In this document: in pieces, positions 1 through 9,379 of the stretch | Position numbering within the stretch: position 1 is the stretch's first letter | Layout of the letters: every line of letters starts with the position of its first letter | Assembly: GCA_002708105.2 (NCBI GenBank) | Contig: PAOQ02000022.1 | Span: forward strand, 2,319-34,839 | Length of the DNA stretch: 32,521 nt | Direction of reading: 5' to 3' | From: a bacterium | Lineage (GTDB): Bacteria > Desulfobacterota_D > UBA1144 | Notes under the pieces: generated by a model | What the model saw: the letters and a program-made list of their open reading frames with translations, nothing else | What the model was told of the DNA's origin: nothing | Databases searched by the model: none | Program-made: the position numbers and the translations under genes

Positions 1-63
1 CTAAAAGCTCTTACCCAAAAAGGATTAGAAGAAACACACGAAATCTATTATTATTTTAATTGA
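1..63 (+). CDS. 3' end of an unidentified CDS entering from the left edge (…LKALTQKGLEETHEIYYYFN*)
   Basis: Open frame from base 1 to TGA at 61-63; the stop overlaps the ATG at 63 of the next gene (TGATG), typical of translational coupling. Too short to identify. Confidence 0.45.
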   Translation, partial: LKALTQKGLEETHEIYYYFN

Positions 64-1478
64 TGCCTGAGTTTAGTTTTTCTAAATCATTCAACTTCCC
101 TATTAATCAAGTTTTTGATTGGCACAAATCTGACCTTGCTCTGGAAAGAATTACTCCACCTTGGGATAATATTAAAGTGGTTAAAAGAGAGCCCTTAACT
201 ACGAATTTTTTGAAAGATGGAAAAATCATTTTGGAACAAAATTTCATGCCACTTGTTAATTTAAAATGGAGACTCTCACATCAAAATTATGTCGAAGGAA
301 AATCTTTCGAAGACAAGATGATTTCTGGTCCTGTTAAAAGCTGGGTTCATAATCATGAATTCATCCAAGAATCAAAAAATAAAACAAAAATACGGGATAA
401 AATTAACTTTTCCCATTGGATTAAAATTAAAAAATTGGATGACTTTACACTAAATAGTATGGAAAAATCATTCCGATATAGAAATAAAATTATTGAACAC
501 GACTTATCAAAGCAATATGCTAATACAAATGGCTATTATGTTGTAGTTTCAGGGGCAAGTGGGTTAGTTGGATCAGACCTGGTCCCATTGTTAAACTCTT
601 TAGGTTATAAAATACTAATTCTAAAATTTGATGAGAATTCGACTAATCTTGAAACAATTCAGGTTAAAAGTATAAAAAACAAAGAGATTGTTTCATTGAA
701 TTGGAATCCATATTCAAAAGTTATTCCAAGAATCCCTAAAGAAATAGCTGAGAAAGTAAAATTCCTAGTCAATTTATCTGGCGAAAATATATTAGGAGTG
801 TGGACCAAATCAAAAAAGGACCTAATAGTAAAAAGCAGGCTTCATACAACCAGAAGCTTACTAAGCTTTATAAAAACTAACTCCATAGAATTAAAAACAT
901 CTATCCACGCTTCAGCTACAGGCTTTTATGGTTCAAACAAAGATATGAAATTAGATGAGAACAATTCTCCTGGGATCGGTTTTCTAGCAAAAACCACCAA
1001 TGAATGGGAAAAGGAACAAAATAATTTTCTTAGTTGTTCAAAAAGAAATATCAACTTACGGATAGGTACTGTACTTTCTAGCAAAGGGGGACTTATAAAG
1101 CTAATAAAAGCGCCATTCAGGCTAGGACTAGCTGGCTATGTAGGTAATGGAAATAATTATATAAACTGGATTCTATTAGAAGATTTAATAAGAATCATCG
1201 AAAGAAGTTTTCATGATAAAGCCTTCTCTGGACCTGTGAATGCAGTAAGCCCTACCCCATTAAAAAGTAAAGATTTCTTTCGAGTTATAGCAGAAAAATA
1301 TAATTCGAAAATATTTATCAGTATTCCAGCTTTTTTTCCAAATCTTATTTCCAAAGAATTAGTACAAGAAATAATATTGAGCAATCAAAAAATAATACCA
1401 AAAAAACTATTAAGGAATGAATATAAATTCTTTGCTCATACATTGGATAAAGCATTGGACAATATCGTAGGTATTTAG
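63..1478 (+). CDS. TIGR01777-family NAD-dependent epimerase with an N-terminal SRPBCC-like domain
   Basis: N-terminal ~150 aa resemble SRPBCC ligand-binding proteins (FSKSFNFPINQVFDWHKSDLALERITPPW); then VVVSGASGLVGSDLVPLLNSLGYKI Rossmann motif, VNLSGENILGVWTKSKKDLIVKSR, SATGFYGS, and the family C-terminus (GPVNAVSPTPLKSKDFFRV). ATG at 63 preferred over TTG at 60. Confidence 0.85.
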   Translation: MPEFSFSKSFNFPINQVFDWHKSDLALERITPPWDNIKVVKREPLTTNFLKDGKIILEQNFMPLVNLKWRLSHQNYVEGKSFEDKMISGPVKSWVHNHEFIQESKNKTKIRDKINFSHWIKIKKLDDFTLNSMEKSFRYRNKIIEHDLSKQYANTNGYYVVVSGASGLVGSDLVPLLNSLGYKILILKFDENSTNLETIQVKSIKNKEIVSLNWNPYSKVIPRIPKEIAEKVKFLVNLSGENILGVWTKSKKDLIVKSRLHTTRSLLSFIKTNSIELKTSIHASATGFYGSNKDMKLDENNSPGIGFLAKTTNEWEKEQNNFLSCSKRNINLRIGTVLSSKGGLIKLIKAPFRLGLAGYVGNGNNYINWILLEDLIRIIERSFHDKAFSGPVNAVSPTPLKSKDFFRVIAEKYNSKIFISIPAFFPNLISKELVQEIILSNQKIIPKKLLRNEYKFFAHTLDKALDNIVGI

Positions 1479-1492
1479 TAACTTTTATAGAT

Positions 1493-2116
1493 ATGAATAT
1501 TAATAAAACTAGAAAAATATATAAGGACAAAAAGTCAATCTTTAGCAATAACCATTCTCCTCTAGCTCTTTTTAAAACATGGTATAGTGAAGCTGAAAAG
1601 AAAGTTACAGAGCCTAATGCTTTTTCCTTATCAACAACATACAGAAACAAACCTTCTTCAAGAATGATGTTACTTAAAAGTTTCTCAAATACTTTTACTT
1701 TTTATACTAACAATAACAGCAGAAAGGGAAAGGACATTGATAGCAATAAATTCGCATCAATATTATTTTGGTGGAAAGAAATGCAGCGTCAAGTTAGAAT
1801 TGAAGGCTACTTAAAGCAACTTAGTGAATCCACTGTTAAAAAATATTTTTATTCACGGCCAAGAGAAAGTCAAATTGGTGCATTAAGTTCTAATCAGAGT
1901 TCATCTCTATCGTCTTACAATGAACTAGTTAACGAATTTAATCGAAATAATATTATATATAAGAATAAAAAAATACCTTTTCCCCAAAATTGGACAGGGT
2001 TCCAGCTTAAACCTTCACTAATAGAATTTTGGCAAGGTGGAAAAAATCGACTCCATCAAAGAATCGAGTACAAAAGAAAAGACAAAAAATGGGAAATAAG
2101 AATTTTAGCTCCATGA
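1493..2116 (+). CDS. pdxH: pyridoxamine 5'-phosphate oxidase
   Basis: PNAFSLSTTYRNKPSSRMMLLKSFSNTFTFYTNNNSRKGKDI, FWWKEMQRQVRIEGYLKQLSE, YFYSRPRESQIGALSSNQSS and C-terminal GGKNRLHQRIEY are characteristic of PdxH. Confidence 0.95.
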   Translation: MNINKTRKIYKDKKSIFSNNHSPLALFKTWYSEAEKKVTEPNAFSLSTTYRNKPSSRMMLLKSFSNTFTFYTNNNSRKGKDIDSNKFASILFWWKEMQRQVRIEGYLKQLSESTVKKYFYSRPRESQIGALSSNQSSSLSSYNELVNEFNRNNIIYKNKKIPFPQNWTGFQLKPSLIEFWQGGKNRLHQRIEYKRKDKKWEIRILAP

Positions 2117-2538
2117 AAAAAGAAAAATATAGATTCTTTGTTGATAAAGAATGCAATTGGTTTCAAGATGGCAAGCCAATCACTCATGAAGGAATTTATA
2201 AATTTAATTATCAGTGTTTAAATGTTAATAAAGACAATGAATTTTATCTAAAAGAAGGAAGTTCAATTGCATACGTAAAATTCGAAGACAAGCCTTTTTT
2301 TGTTAAACGAGTAGATATAATTACCGAGAAGAAAATTATATTACTTTTAAATGACTTTTCGGAGGAAGAGCTAGATATTCATGGTTTGTATTTCAAAAAG
2401 AACATACCCTACTGCAACGTAAAAGAAGGGCTTTTCCAGGCAAGATTTTCAAGGCCTGCTCTTTATCAAATCAGTAAAATTATTAACATAGTCAATGATA
2501 ACTACTATATCGGGGAGCTGCTAATTAAGCGTCAATAA
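2113..2538 (+). CDS. DUF1285 family protein
   Basis: ATGA overlap with pdxH. CNWFQDGKPITHEGIYKF…EFYLKEGSSIAYVKFEDKPFFVKRVD matches the DUF1285 pattern. Start placed at the ATG at 2113 rather than the ORF-track start at 2029. Confidence 0.75.
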   Translation: MKKEKYRFFVDKECNWFQDGKPITHEGIYKFNYQCLNVNKDNEFYLKEGSSIAYVKFEDKPFFVKRVDIITEKKIILLLNDFSEEELDIHGLYFKKNIPYCNVKEGLFQARFSRPALYQISKIINIVNDNYYIGELLIKRQ

Positions 2539-3697
2539 AGCTAATACTTTCAATTGTCCTAAAAATTACCTCGTCTGAAAGATTAAACCCCTTGTCAGTT
2601 AAACGTAAATTATATCCATCATACTCAACAAGCTTCTCTCTTGTCATATTATCAATATCTTCCTCAAAAAGCCTAAAGCTCTCTATAGATTGAAGAAATT
2701 TAATGTTAATTCCTTTTTTTAATCTTAATCCCATCATAAATCCATCCCTAACATACTCCTTAATTCCAAGGGAAAAACCTTCTAAGATACTTTTATTCCA
2801 AGGTACATTAAGAAACTTTTCGTATTCTATAATCGTATTTGGATTACTCCACCTATAATAAATCTTATCTTTTACATTAATCAAACTGGAATGTGCTCCT
2901 GGACCAAGTCCAAGATAAGAATCACAGTTCCAATAAAGAAGATTATGCTTTGATTCATAAGAAGGTTTAGAAAAATTTGAAATCTCGTATTGATCTATAC
3001 CAATCTCCTTCAACTTCTTTTTTGTAATTTTCGTCATTTCAATAAAAGTTTCATCTACAATATCACTAATTTCTCCTCTATCCCGCATTTTTGAAAAAGG
3101 AGTTTTTTCTTCAATTGTTAAACAATAAGTTGATATATGCTTTACATCTATTTCAGAAAGGAAAGACAATTCCTTTTCCCATTCGATCAAAGATTCATTG
3201 TCAACTCCAAAAATAAAATCAAAATTTATGTTTTTAATTTCTGATCTTGCAATTTTACTTATAAATTTCTGATTAGATTCACTAGTAGATTTTCTTCCCA
3301 AAATTTTTAATTTAGAATTATTAAAGGATTGTATTCCAACACTTACTCTGTTGATACCAATTTCTGATAAAGCCCCTAAGTCTTCCACCTCTGTATCATA
3401 TGGATTAATCTCAATACCGATTTCACAATGAGATTCAAAATGGCAGATTTTTTTTATTTCAATTAAAATTCTTTTTATTAATTTAGAATCTAACAGTGAG
3501 GGCGTACCACCACCAAAATGAATACTAACAATATTTTTATCTTTAAAAAGGTGAACTTTACTTCTTAAATCTTTTAAAATCAGCTCTACAAGCTTTTCAT
3601 AATCAGCTACATAAGATGAATAAACATTAAAATTGCAGTATGGACACACTTTTGTGCAATAAGGAACGTGAATATATATACCAAATTTATTACTCAT
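2525..3697 (-). CDS. hemW: HemW-like radical SAM protein (heme chaperone / oxygen-independent coproporphyrinogen oxidase-like)
   Basis: N-terminal IYIHVPYCTKVCPYCNFNVY (CxxxCxxC radical SAM cluster), SIHFGGGTPSLL, EINPYDTE, GINRVSVGIQSFN, HISTYCLTIEEKTPFSKM, YEISNFSKPSYESKHNLLYWNCDSYLGLGPGAHS. Confidence 0.92.
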   Translation of the reverse strand: MSNKFGIYIHVPYCTKVCPYCNFNVYSSYVADYEKLVELILKDLRSKVHLFKDKNIVSIHFGGGTPSLLDSKLIKRILIEIKKICHFESHCEIGIEINPYDTEVEDLGALSEIGINRVSVGIQSFNNSKLKILGRKSTSESNQKFISKIARSEIKNINFDFIFGVDNESLIEWEKELSFLSEIDVKHISTYCLTIEEKTPFSKMRDRGEISDIVDETFIEMTKITKKKLKEIGIDQYEISNFSKPSYESKHNLLYWNCDSYLGLGPGAHSSLINVKDKIYYRWSNPNTIIEYEKFLNVPWNKSILEGFSLGIKEYVRDGFMMGLRLKKGINIKFLQSIESFRLFEEDIDNMTREKLVEYDGYNLRLTDKGFNLSDEVIFRTIESISFIDA

Positions 3698-3705
3698 GCT
3701 ATACT
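3697..3705 (+). promoter_or_regulatory. candidate extended -10 (TGCTATACT) for the tolC operon, overlapping the hemW start codon
   Basis: TGnTATACT at 3697-3705, 12 nt before the tolC-like ATG (3718). The hemW ATG (minus strand) occupies 3695-3697. No clear -35. Confidence 0.4.
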
Positions 3706-3717
3706 GTTTTTATTAAA

Positions 3718-4959
3718 ATGACGCGATTTATCCACCTTTTTCTAATAATTTATATCTTAACAGGTAGTTCTGCATGGTCTAATGATTATACAAACTTTTC
3801 TTTAAAAGATGCCCATGCAATAGCAATAGAGAACAATTACGAATTAATTTATTTAAAAGAGGAGATAAAAGCCCGATATTCCAGCGGTCAGGAATATCAA
3901 GCTCAGTATTTCCCCCAAATTAATGCTGGTGTTATTTTCCCATTTTATGGAAGAAGCTCAGCAATTAATGTTGATCAATTATTATTCGATTTTGGTAAAT
4001 TAAGCCAGAGGATAAACGCAGGAAAGTATTTAATTCGTGCACAAGAATACTCGCATGAAGGAAAAAAAATTATGATTCTCAATGAGGTGACTGAAAAATT
4101 TTATGGAATTTTAAAAGCTAAAAATTTTATTTCTGGCTTAGAATCTGAAAAGAAAACAAAAGATAAAGAATTAGAAAAATCTATTGCTTTTTTAAAAGCA
4201 GGAAGAGTATCATCACTTGATGTTGCACAGACAAATCTAAATCTTAGCAGAATAGAACTTGATTTAATTTCAAAAAAAGGACTATTAAGAAAATTAGAAG
4301 AGGAGCTTTTTACTCTTCTAGGAGTTACAACACCTGAAGCTGTAAATTATGTTTCAGAATTGGAATATACTAAAATAGACTTAGATTCTAACCTGATTAT
4401 CGATTCATACATGGCTAACATGTATCAAGTTAAAGCATTAGAGATGTCTATATTGTCTACAAAGGCAACAATATCGGCAATCTATAGAGACTTTCTTCCT
4501 AATATAGTAGCACGAGCGGCATATAGGTTTGAAGGTAAGGGTGTTGCAGACGAAGACAAAGATAACGATCTAATCGGTGGTATGGGTGCAACATGGCAAA
4601 TATTTAATGGTGGAAGAACATACTATCAAATTCAGTCTCATAAAGCTAGATTGAGAGCGCAGATGACTAAACTTAACCTACTAAAGCAACAACTAGGCTC
4701 AAAAATAAGAGCATCTGTGATTGAAGCTGAGACATCTTATTATAAAATTAATGTTTTAAAAAAATCTCTTAAAGCCTCTGAAGCACACTATAAATTTATG
4801 GAAACAAAGTATGACAGTGGTGAGCTACCAGAGATAAAACTTTTAGAGGCTGACAACATGAGAAATAAACAAGAAATTCTTTATCAAAATTCTATTTATG
4901 ATTATATAATTAAAATTGCTAGAATAGAAAAAGTCACTGGGCTAGATATTACAAAATGA
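3718..4959 (+). CDS. tolC: TolC-family outer membrane efflux protein
   Basis: Signal peptide MTRFIHLFLIIYILTGSSAWS; LKDAHAIAIENNYEL; paired repeats with NVDQLLFDFGK and GATWQIFNGGRTYYQIQSHKARLRA; long heptad helices. ATG at 3718 preferred over the ORF-track start at 3640. Confidence 0.85.
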   Translation: MTRFIHLFLIIYILTGSSAWSNDYTNFSLKDAHAIAIENNYELIYLKEEIKARYSSGQEYQAQYFPQINAGVIFPFYGRSSAINVDQLLFDFGKLSQRINAGKYLIRAQEYSHEGKKIMILNEVTEKFYGILKAKNFISGLESEKKTKDKELEKSIAFLKAGRVSSLDVAQTNLNLSRIELDLISKKGLLRKLEEELFTLLGVTTPEAVNYVSELEYTKIDLDSNLIIDSYMANMYQVKALEMSILSTKATISAIYRDFLPNIVARAAYRFEGKGVADEDKDNDLIGGMGATWQIFNGGRTYYQIQSHKARLRAQMTKLNLLKQQLGSKIRASVIEAETSYYKINVLKKSLKASEAHYKFMETKYDSGELPEIKLLEADNMRNKQEILYQNSIYDYIIKIARIEKVTGLDITK

Positions 4960-6560
4960 AGAATAAAAAAGAAAGCAAAAATCAAAAGGATAATTTCATA
5001 GGAAATTTTATTAATTTTATTAAAGTATTTTTTAATAAAATCTCACCAAAATTAGAGAATCTTTCTGATAAATCAATTAATAGTGTAGATACTTGGAAAA
5101 AAAAGCAATCTCCAACTTTTATGAAATATACTGAAAAAATTCTTCAGCAAATTAAGAGGATTAAAGATTTATTGGGTCCAACATTTATCAAAACCTTTAT
5201 TTTTATAAGAAAAGTACTAATTAATTTAAGAGAGGCTATTCCTGTTTTAGGAAAAATATATAAATATATATCCAAACATCTGAATAATTTATTTTCAAGA
5301 ACTAAACGTATTTTAAGAAAAACTCTCCATTTCTTTCAAGTTTTATTCAGCCCCCTTGTATGGCTAATAAATTTTATATGGTCACTTAGAATTTTAATAG
5401 CGGTTGGCCTAATCATTTTTCTTGTATGGAGTAGATTCGCACAATCTCCCTCAATAAATATTGTTGATGATGACATAAGGCTTTCGACAACCCAAATGTC
5501 AATTGGGGAAATAAGTGAGTTTGTTAAAACATCAGGGAAGATAGTTCCAAAAAGAGAGGAAAAGTTATACTCTAAAATAGATCTCCCATTAAAGAAGGTT
5601 TATGTTAAGTATGGTGATTTGGTAGAAGAGGGTCAACTATTGTTAGAGCTAGACTCTGACTTAATAGAAACTGACATTAATACGCAAAAACAGAAATTAA
5701 CAGTTATTTCAAAAAAATACGATTTGGCACTTAAAAAAGCAGAATCAAATAAAAAACTGCTTGAGCAAGGTTTTATTTCAAAAGATGAATATGAATTAAG
5801 CTTAAGAGTCCCTGAGCAAATTTTAATTGATAAATCAAATACTGAATTAAACTTAAAAAAACTTGATGCGCAATTATTAAACACAAGATTTATTTCGCCA
5901 ATCAAAGGAAGGGTAGATTATATAGATCCTGCCATCACGCAAGAGAATGCTCAAAGAGGTGGAATTAAAGTCGGAATCTATAAGTGGTTCTTTACAATTT
6001 CATCCTCAAATGATGAATTAAATCTTAATTTAAGTATTGACGGAAGAGATGTCTCAAAGGTAGAGATAGGACAAGATGTTATGTTCAAAGTTGACTCTTT
6101 CAAACAAAGAAAGTTTTACGGAAAAATAGTGAAGATTATAGAGCCTTTAAACTTAAAGCCACATACAAATAAAGCACCTGTTTTCTATGAATTAATTGCA
6201 AGTATAAATGAAAAAGAAATTAAGCTGAAATCTGGTCTCAGTGTTGACGCAGAAATTAAAATTCAAACAAAAACTGGAATAAAAAGAATACCAAGATCTG
6301 CTTTAAGATTCGTTCCTCCTAAAGATATTGTTGTAAAAATTCCACCCCCAAATAATGCTACTACACTTATCGTATGGATAGCTAATGAGGACAACTCCAT
6401 ATCAGCCATCCCTATTAAAACTGGGATTAAAGATAATCAATATATTGAAGTACCAGAGGATACTAAAATAACTCTTGAAGATTCAATAGTTATTGGTGCT
6501 ACGGTTCCACAAACAAAGAAAAAGGGAAAGTTTGCTTTACCACAGCCTAAAAGATATTAA
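4956..6560 (+). CDS. macA: MacA/HlyD-family periplasmic adaptor subunit with a long basic N-terminal extension
   Basis: ATGA overlap with tolC. After a TM near residues 132-159: KIDLPLKKVYVKYGDLVEEGQLLLELDSDLIETDI (lipoyl half), helical hairpin, FISPIKGRVDYID, β-barrel domain. First ~130 residues are not part of the usual adaptor fold. Confidence 0.8.
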   Translation: MKNKKESKNQKDNFIGNFINFIKVFFNKISPKLENLSDKSINSVDTWKKKQSPTFMKYTEKILQQIKRIKDLLGPTFIKTFIFIRKVLINLREAIPVLGKIYKYISKHLNNLFSRTKRILRKTLHFFQVLFSPLVWLINFIWSLRILIAVGLIIFLVWSRFAQSPSINIVDDDIRLSTTQMSIGEISEFVKTSGKIVPKREEKLYSKIDLPLKKVYVKYGDLVEEGQLLLELDSDLIETDINTQKQKLTVISKKYDLALKKAESNKKLLEQGFISKDEYELSLRVPEQILIDKSNTELNLKKLDAQLLNTRFISPIKGRVDYIDPAITQENAQRGGIKVGIYKWFFTISSSNDELNLNLSIDGRDVSKVEIGQDVMFKVDSFKQRKFYGKIVKIIEPLNLKPHTNKAPVFYELIASINEKEIKLKSGLSVDAEIKIQTKTGIKRIPRSALRFVPPKDIVVKIPPPNNATTLIVWIANEDNSISAIPIKTGIKDNQYIEVPEDTKITLEDSIVIGATVPQTKKKGKFALPQPKRY

Positions 6561-6564
6561 TAGG

Positions 6565-7242
6565 ATGAGTAATAAAACTGTAATAGAATTAGAAAATATA
6601 AATAAAATATATCAAACTGGGAAAAATGAGCTCCAAGTTCTTTTTGATATATGTCTTCAAATTTATGAAGGTGACTTTATTTCAATCGTTGGTCCATCAG
6701 GATCTGGAAAAACTACGTTATTAAATATTATGGCTTGTTTGGATAGGCCTACATCTGGTAGATATCTTCTTGGTGGGAAAAATGTTAAGTCAAAGTCAAA
6801 CGATGACTTATCTAAACTAAGAAACAAGTCTATTGGATTTATATTTCAAAGTTTTAATCTAATCTCTAGACATACAGCAATTGAAAATGTTCAAATGCCT
6901 TTGCAATATTCAGATGTAATAAACAAAAAGGAAAGAGCACAAAAAGCCCTAGAATGTCTAGAGTTAGTTGATCTAACAAACAGAGCTAAACACCACCCCA
7001 ATGAACTATCAGGTGGTCAACAACAAAGAGTTGCTATTGCAAGGTCTTTAATTAATAATCCCGATATAATTCTCGCAGATGAGCCTACTGGGAATTTAGA
7101 CTCTAAAACCAGTAAGGATATTATAGATTTATTAAAAAAACTTCACGAATCAGGAAAAACTATTATCATTATAACCCATGATGAAAGTATCGCTAAAGAA
7201 GCTATGGACACTATAAGAATTAAAGATGGAAGAATAATATAA
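6565..7242 (+). CDS. MacB/LolD-type ABC transporter ATP-binding protein
   Basis: Walker A GPSGSGKTTLL, Q-loop IGFIFQSFNLI, signature LSGGQQQRVAIARSLINNPDIILADEPTGNLDSKT, H-loop IIITHD. ATG at 6565. Confidence 0.95.
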   Translation: MSNKTVIELENINKIYQTGKNELQVLFDICLQIYEGDFISIVGPSGSGKTTLLNIMACLDRPTSGRYLLGGKNVKSKSNDDLSKLRNKSIGFIFQSFNLISRHTAIENVQMPLQYSDVINKKERAQKALECLELVDLTNRAKHHPNELSGGQQQRVAIARSLINNPDIILADEPTGNLDSKTSKDIIDLLKKLHESGKTIIIITHDESIAKEAMDTIRIKDGRII

Positions 7243-7245
7243 ACA

Positions 7246-8472
7246 ATGAAAATATCTTACATAATCGAAAATATTATCGAAGCAAAAACCAACTTATTAA
7301 GAAATATGCCAAGAACAATATTGACCTCCCTTGGAATAGTTATTGGAATTACCTCTGTAATCATCTTAGTAGCTATAACAGACGGTGCAAAAAATATTAT
7401 TGAACAACAGCTTGTTAGCCTTGGTGCAAAAACTATTGTACTAAAACCAATTGGTAGAACAGCGAGTGGAGTTTACAGAGGGCAAGCTGCAGATTTCTCG
7501 CAAAATGAATTAAAACTAATGAGGGCTATTCCATCGGTAGAGTATGTTTCACCAATAGTAAAAACATCTAATCAAATTTCGTATAGAGATATCGTTCAAG
7601 TAGTTGCTGTTGTTGGAAGCAATGAAGATTTTTCTCTTATTAATGATTGGCCTACCGCATCGGGGGCATTTATCAATAGGATTGACGTTCAAGACGGGGC
7701 GAAAGTTTGTGTGCTAGGTGCTTCTGTTCAAAAAAGATTTTTTGGGGCAGAAAAATCTGTAGGTAAACAAATCAGAATAGATGGAATTTCATTTAGAGTT
7801 ATAGGTCATCTAACAGAAAAGGGTTTAACTCCTGGCGGTAGAGATCAAGATGATTTTATTCTAATACCGTATACATCTTTAAATAGGTGGGACTACAAAG
7901 GTCAGCTTTATGGAATTAGTAATATTATCATCTCAACAACAAAGACAACAAATGTGGACTATGCGAAATTTGCAATAAGAAAGATGTTAAGAGAGCAGAG
8001 AGGTCTATTGAAAGATCAATTTGATAATTTCCAAATGGTATCATACGAAAATGTAACAAAGAAAATTTTGCAAACAACAACAATATTAAAAGTTCTACTA
8101 TCTGCTATTGCTTCAATTTCTCTTATAGTTGGAGGGATAGGTATAATGAATGTCATGCTAGTTTCAGTAACAGAAAGGACTAAAGAAATAGGAATTCGAA
8201 TAACAATTGGTGCTACAAGCAAAGATATAATCTTCCAATTTTTATCAGAATCTGCTCTACTTTCTTTTTTTGGTGGGCTAGTTGGTATTTCATTGGGTTA
8301 TACTCTAAGCCATGTTGCATCAGGTTTCGTTGGATGGCCTGCAATCATAAGTACTAAATCGATCGCTGCGGCTTGTCTCTTCTCGGCATTCATTGGAATA
8401 TTCTTTGGAATTTATCCTGCATATAAAGCTGCAAAGCTTGATCCAATAAAAGCTATAAGGAATGAAGAGTAA
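7246..8472 (+). CDS. MacB-type ABC transporter permease (MacB_PCD + FtsX domains)
   Basis: RNMPRTILTSLGIVIGITSVIILVAITDGAKNIIEQQ; C-terminal VGGIGIMNVMLVSVTERTKEIGIRITIGATSKDIIFQFLSESALLSFFGGLVGI…YPAYKAAKLDPIKAIRNEE. Confidence 0.95.
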   Translation: MKISYIIENIIEAKTNLLRNMPRTILTSLGIVIGITSVIILVAITDGAKNIIEQQLVSLGAKTIVLKPIGRTASGVYRGQAADFSQNELKLMRAIPSVEYVSPIVKTSNQISYRDIVQVVAVVGSNEDFSLINDWPTASGAFINRIDVQDGAKVCVLGASVQKRFFGAEKSVGKQIRIDGISFRVIGHLTEKGLTPGGRDQDDFILIPYTSLNRWDYKGQLYGISNIIISTTKTTNVDYAKFAIRKMLREQRGLLKDQFDNFQMVSYENVTKKILQTTTILKVLLSAIASISLIVGGIGIMNVMLVSVTERTKEIGIRITIGATSKDIIFQFLSESALLSFFGGLVGISLGYTLSHVASGFVGWPAIISTKSIAAACLFSAFIGIFFGIYPAYKAAKLDPIKAIRNEE

Positions 8473-8666
8473 TGTACGAAATTTTATCTAGATACTTTAA
8501 AGGGTTTGTTTTTTTAACTAATAGCATTAGTGAAAATAAATCTTTTAAAAAAGTCCCCTTATTTATTCTAACAATTGCAATATATCCTATTTCATTATTT
8601 GTTATCTTCATTCTTTTCTTATTGTCAAAAATAAGTATCATTCTATTTAATGTATTTAATAGGTAA
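8472..8666 (+). CDS. small hydrophobic membrane protein, 64 aa, unknown function
   Basis: ATG overlaps the permease stop (TAATG at 8470-8474); uppS follows 8 nt later. Sequence KKVPLFILTIAIYPISLFVIFILFLLSKISIILFNVF predicts 1-2 TM helices. No family recognised. Confidence 0.55.
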   Translation: MYEILSRYFKGFVFLTNSISENKSFKKVPLFILTIAIYPISLFVIFILFLLSKISIILFNVFNR

Positions 8667-8674
8667 TTATTAAA

Positions 8675-9379
8675 ATGAACAATCCGCTACCTAATCATAT
8701 AGCCATTATAATGGATGGGAATAGAACATGGGCTAAGAACAACAATCTTTTAACAATTAAAGGCCATGAAAAGGGCCTAGATGTTGCAAGAGAAGTATGT
8801 ATACATTCTAATAAGCTTGGAATAAAAAATCTTACACTTTATGCATTCTCAATACAGAATTGGACCAGACCCAAAGTTGAAATTGATGCTTTGTTTAATC
8901 TTTTTATAGATTTCTTTGATAACAAAAGTAAATTCTTTCATGATCATAAATTAAAATTTCAACCTATTGGAAGGATTAGCGAATTGCCAAAGAAGATTGA
9001 AAGTAAAGTTCTTTCTCTGAAAGCGTCAACAAAAGATTACAATGGAACATCTATTAACGTTGCAATAAATTATGGTGGTAGAGAAGAAATTATAGATACT
9101 GTTAATGCTATAGTTACTAAAAAGGGTGCTAAAAATAAAATAAATGAAGATCTTTTTAAAGAAAATTCATATTTCCCGAATACGCCTGACCCAGAATTGC
9201 TAATAAGGACAGCAGGTTACTCGAGAGTATCAAACTTCTTATTATGGCATATTGCGTATTCAGAAATAGATATATCTGATAAGTTATGGCCAGAATTTAC
9301 TCAAAAAGATTTAGAAGAGTCGATTCAAAGATATAAATCAATTGATAGAAAATTTGGTGGTAGTTCAAAGAATGGTTAA
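8675..9379 (+). CDS. uppS: isoprenyl transferase / undecaprenyl diphosphate synthase
   Basis: HIAIIMDGNRTWAKNNN, GHEKGLDVAREVCIHSNKLGIKNLTLYAFSIQNWTRP, NVAINYGGREEI, PELLIRTAGYSRVSNFLLWHIAYSEI. Confidence 0.95.
   Translation: MNNPLPNHIAIIMDGNRTWAKNNNLLTIKGHEKGLDVAREVCIHSNKLGIKNLTLYAFSIQNWTRPKVEIDALFNLFIDFFDNKSKFFHDHKLKFQPIGRISELPKKIESKVLSLKASTKDYNGTSINVAINYGGREEIIDTVNAIVTKKGAKNKINEDLFKENSYFPNTPDPELLIRTAGYSRVSNFLLWHIAYSEIDISDKLWPEFTQKDLEESIQRYKSIDRKFGGSSKNG

Noticed and set aside
1345-1650. Minus-strand ORF of 101 aa across the epimerase/pdxH junction
   Set aside because: Antisense to two well-supported CDSs, low-complexity hydrophobic translation, no family resemblance.
8453-8641. Minus-strand 62-aa ORF antisense to the small membrane ORF
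   Set aside because: The plus-strand frame has better context (TAATG coupling, operon position); the antisense protein shows no motif. Kept only as a possible alternative.
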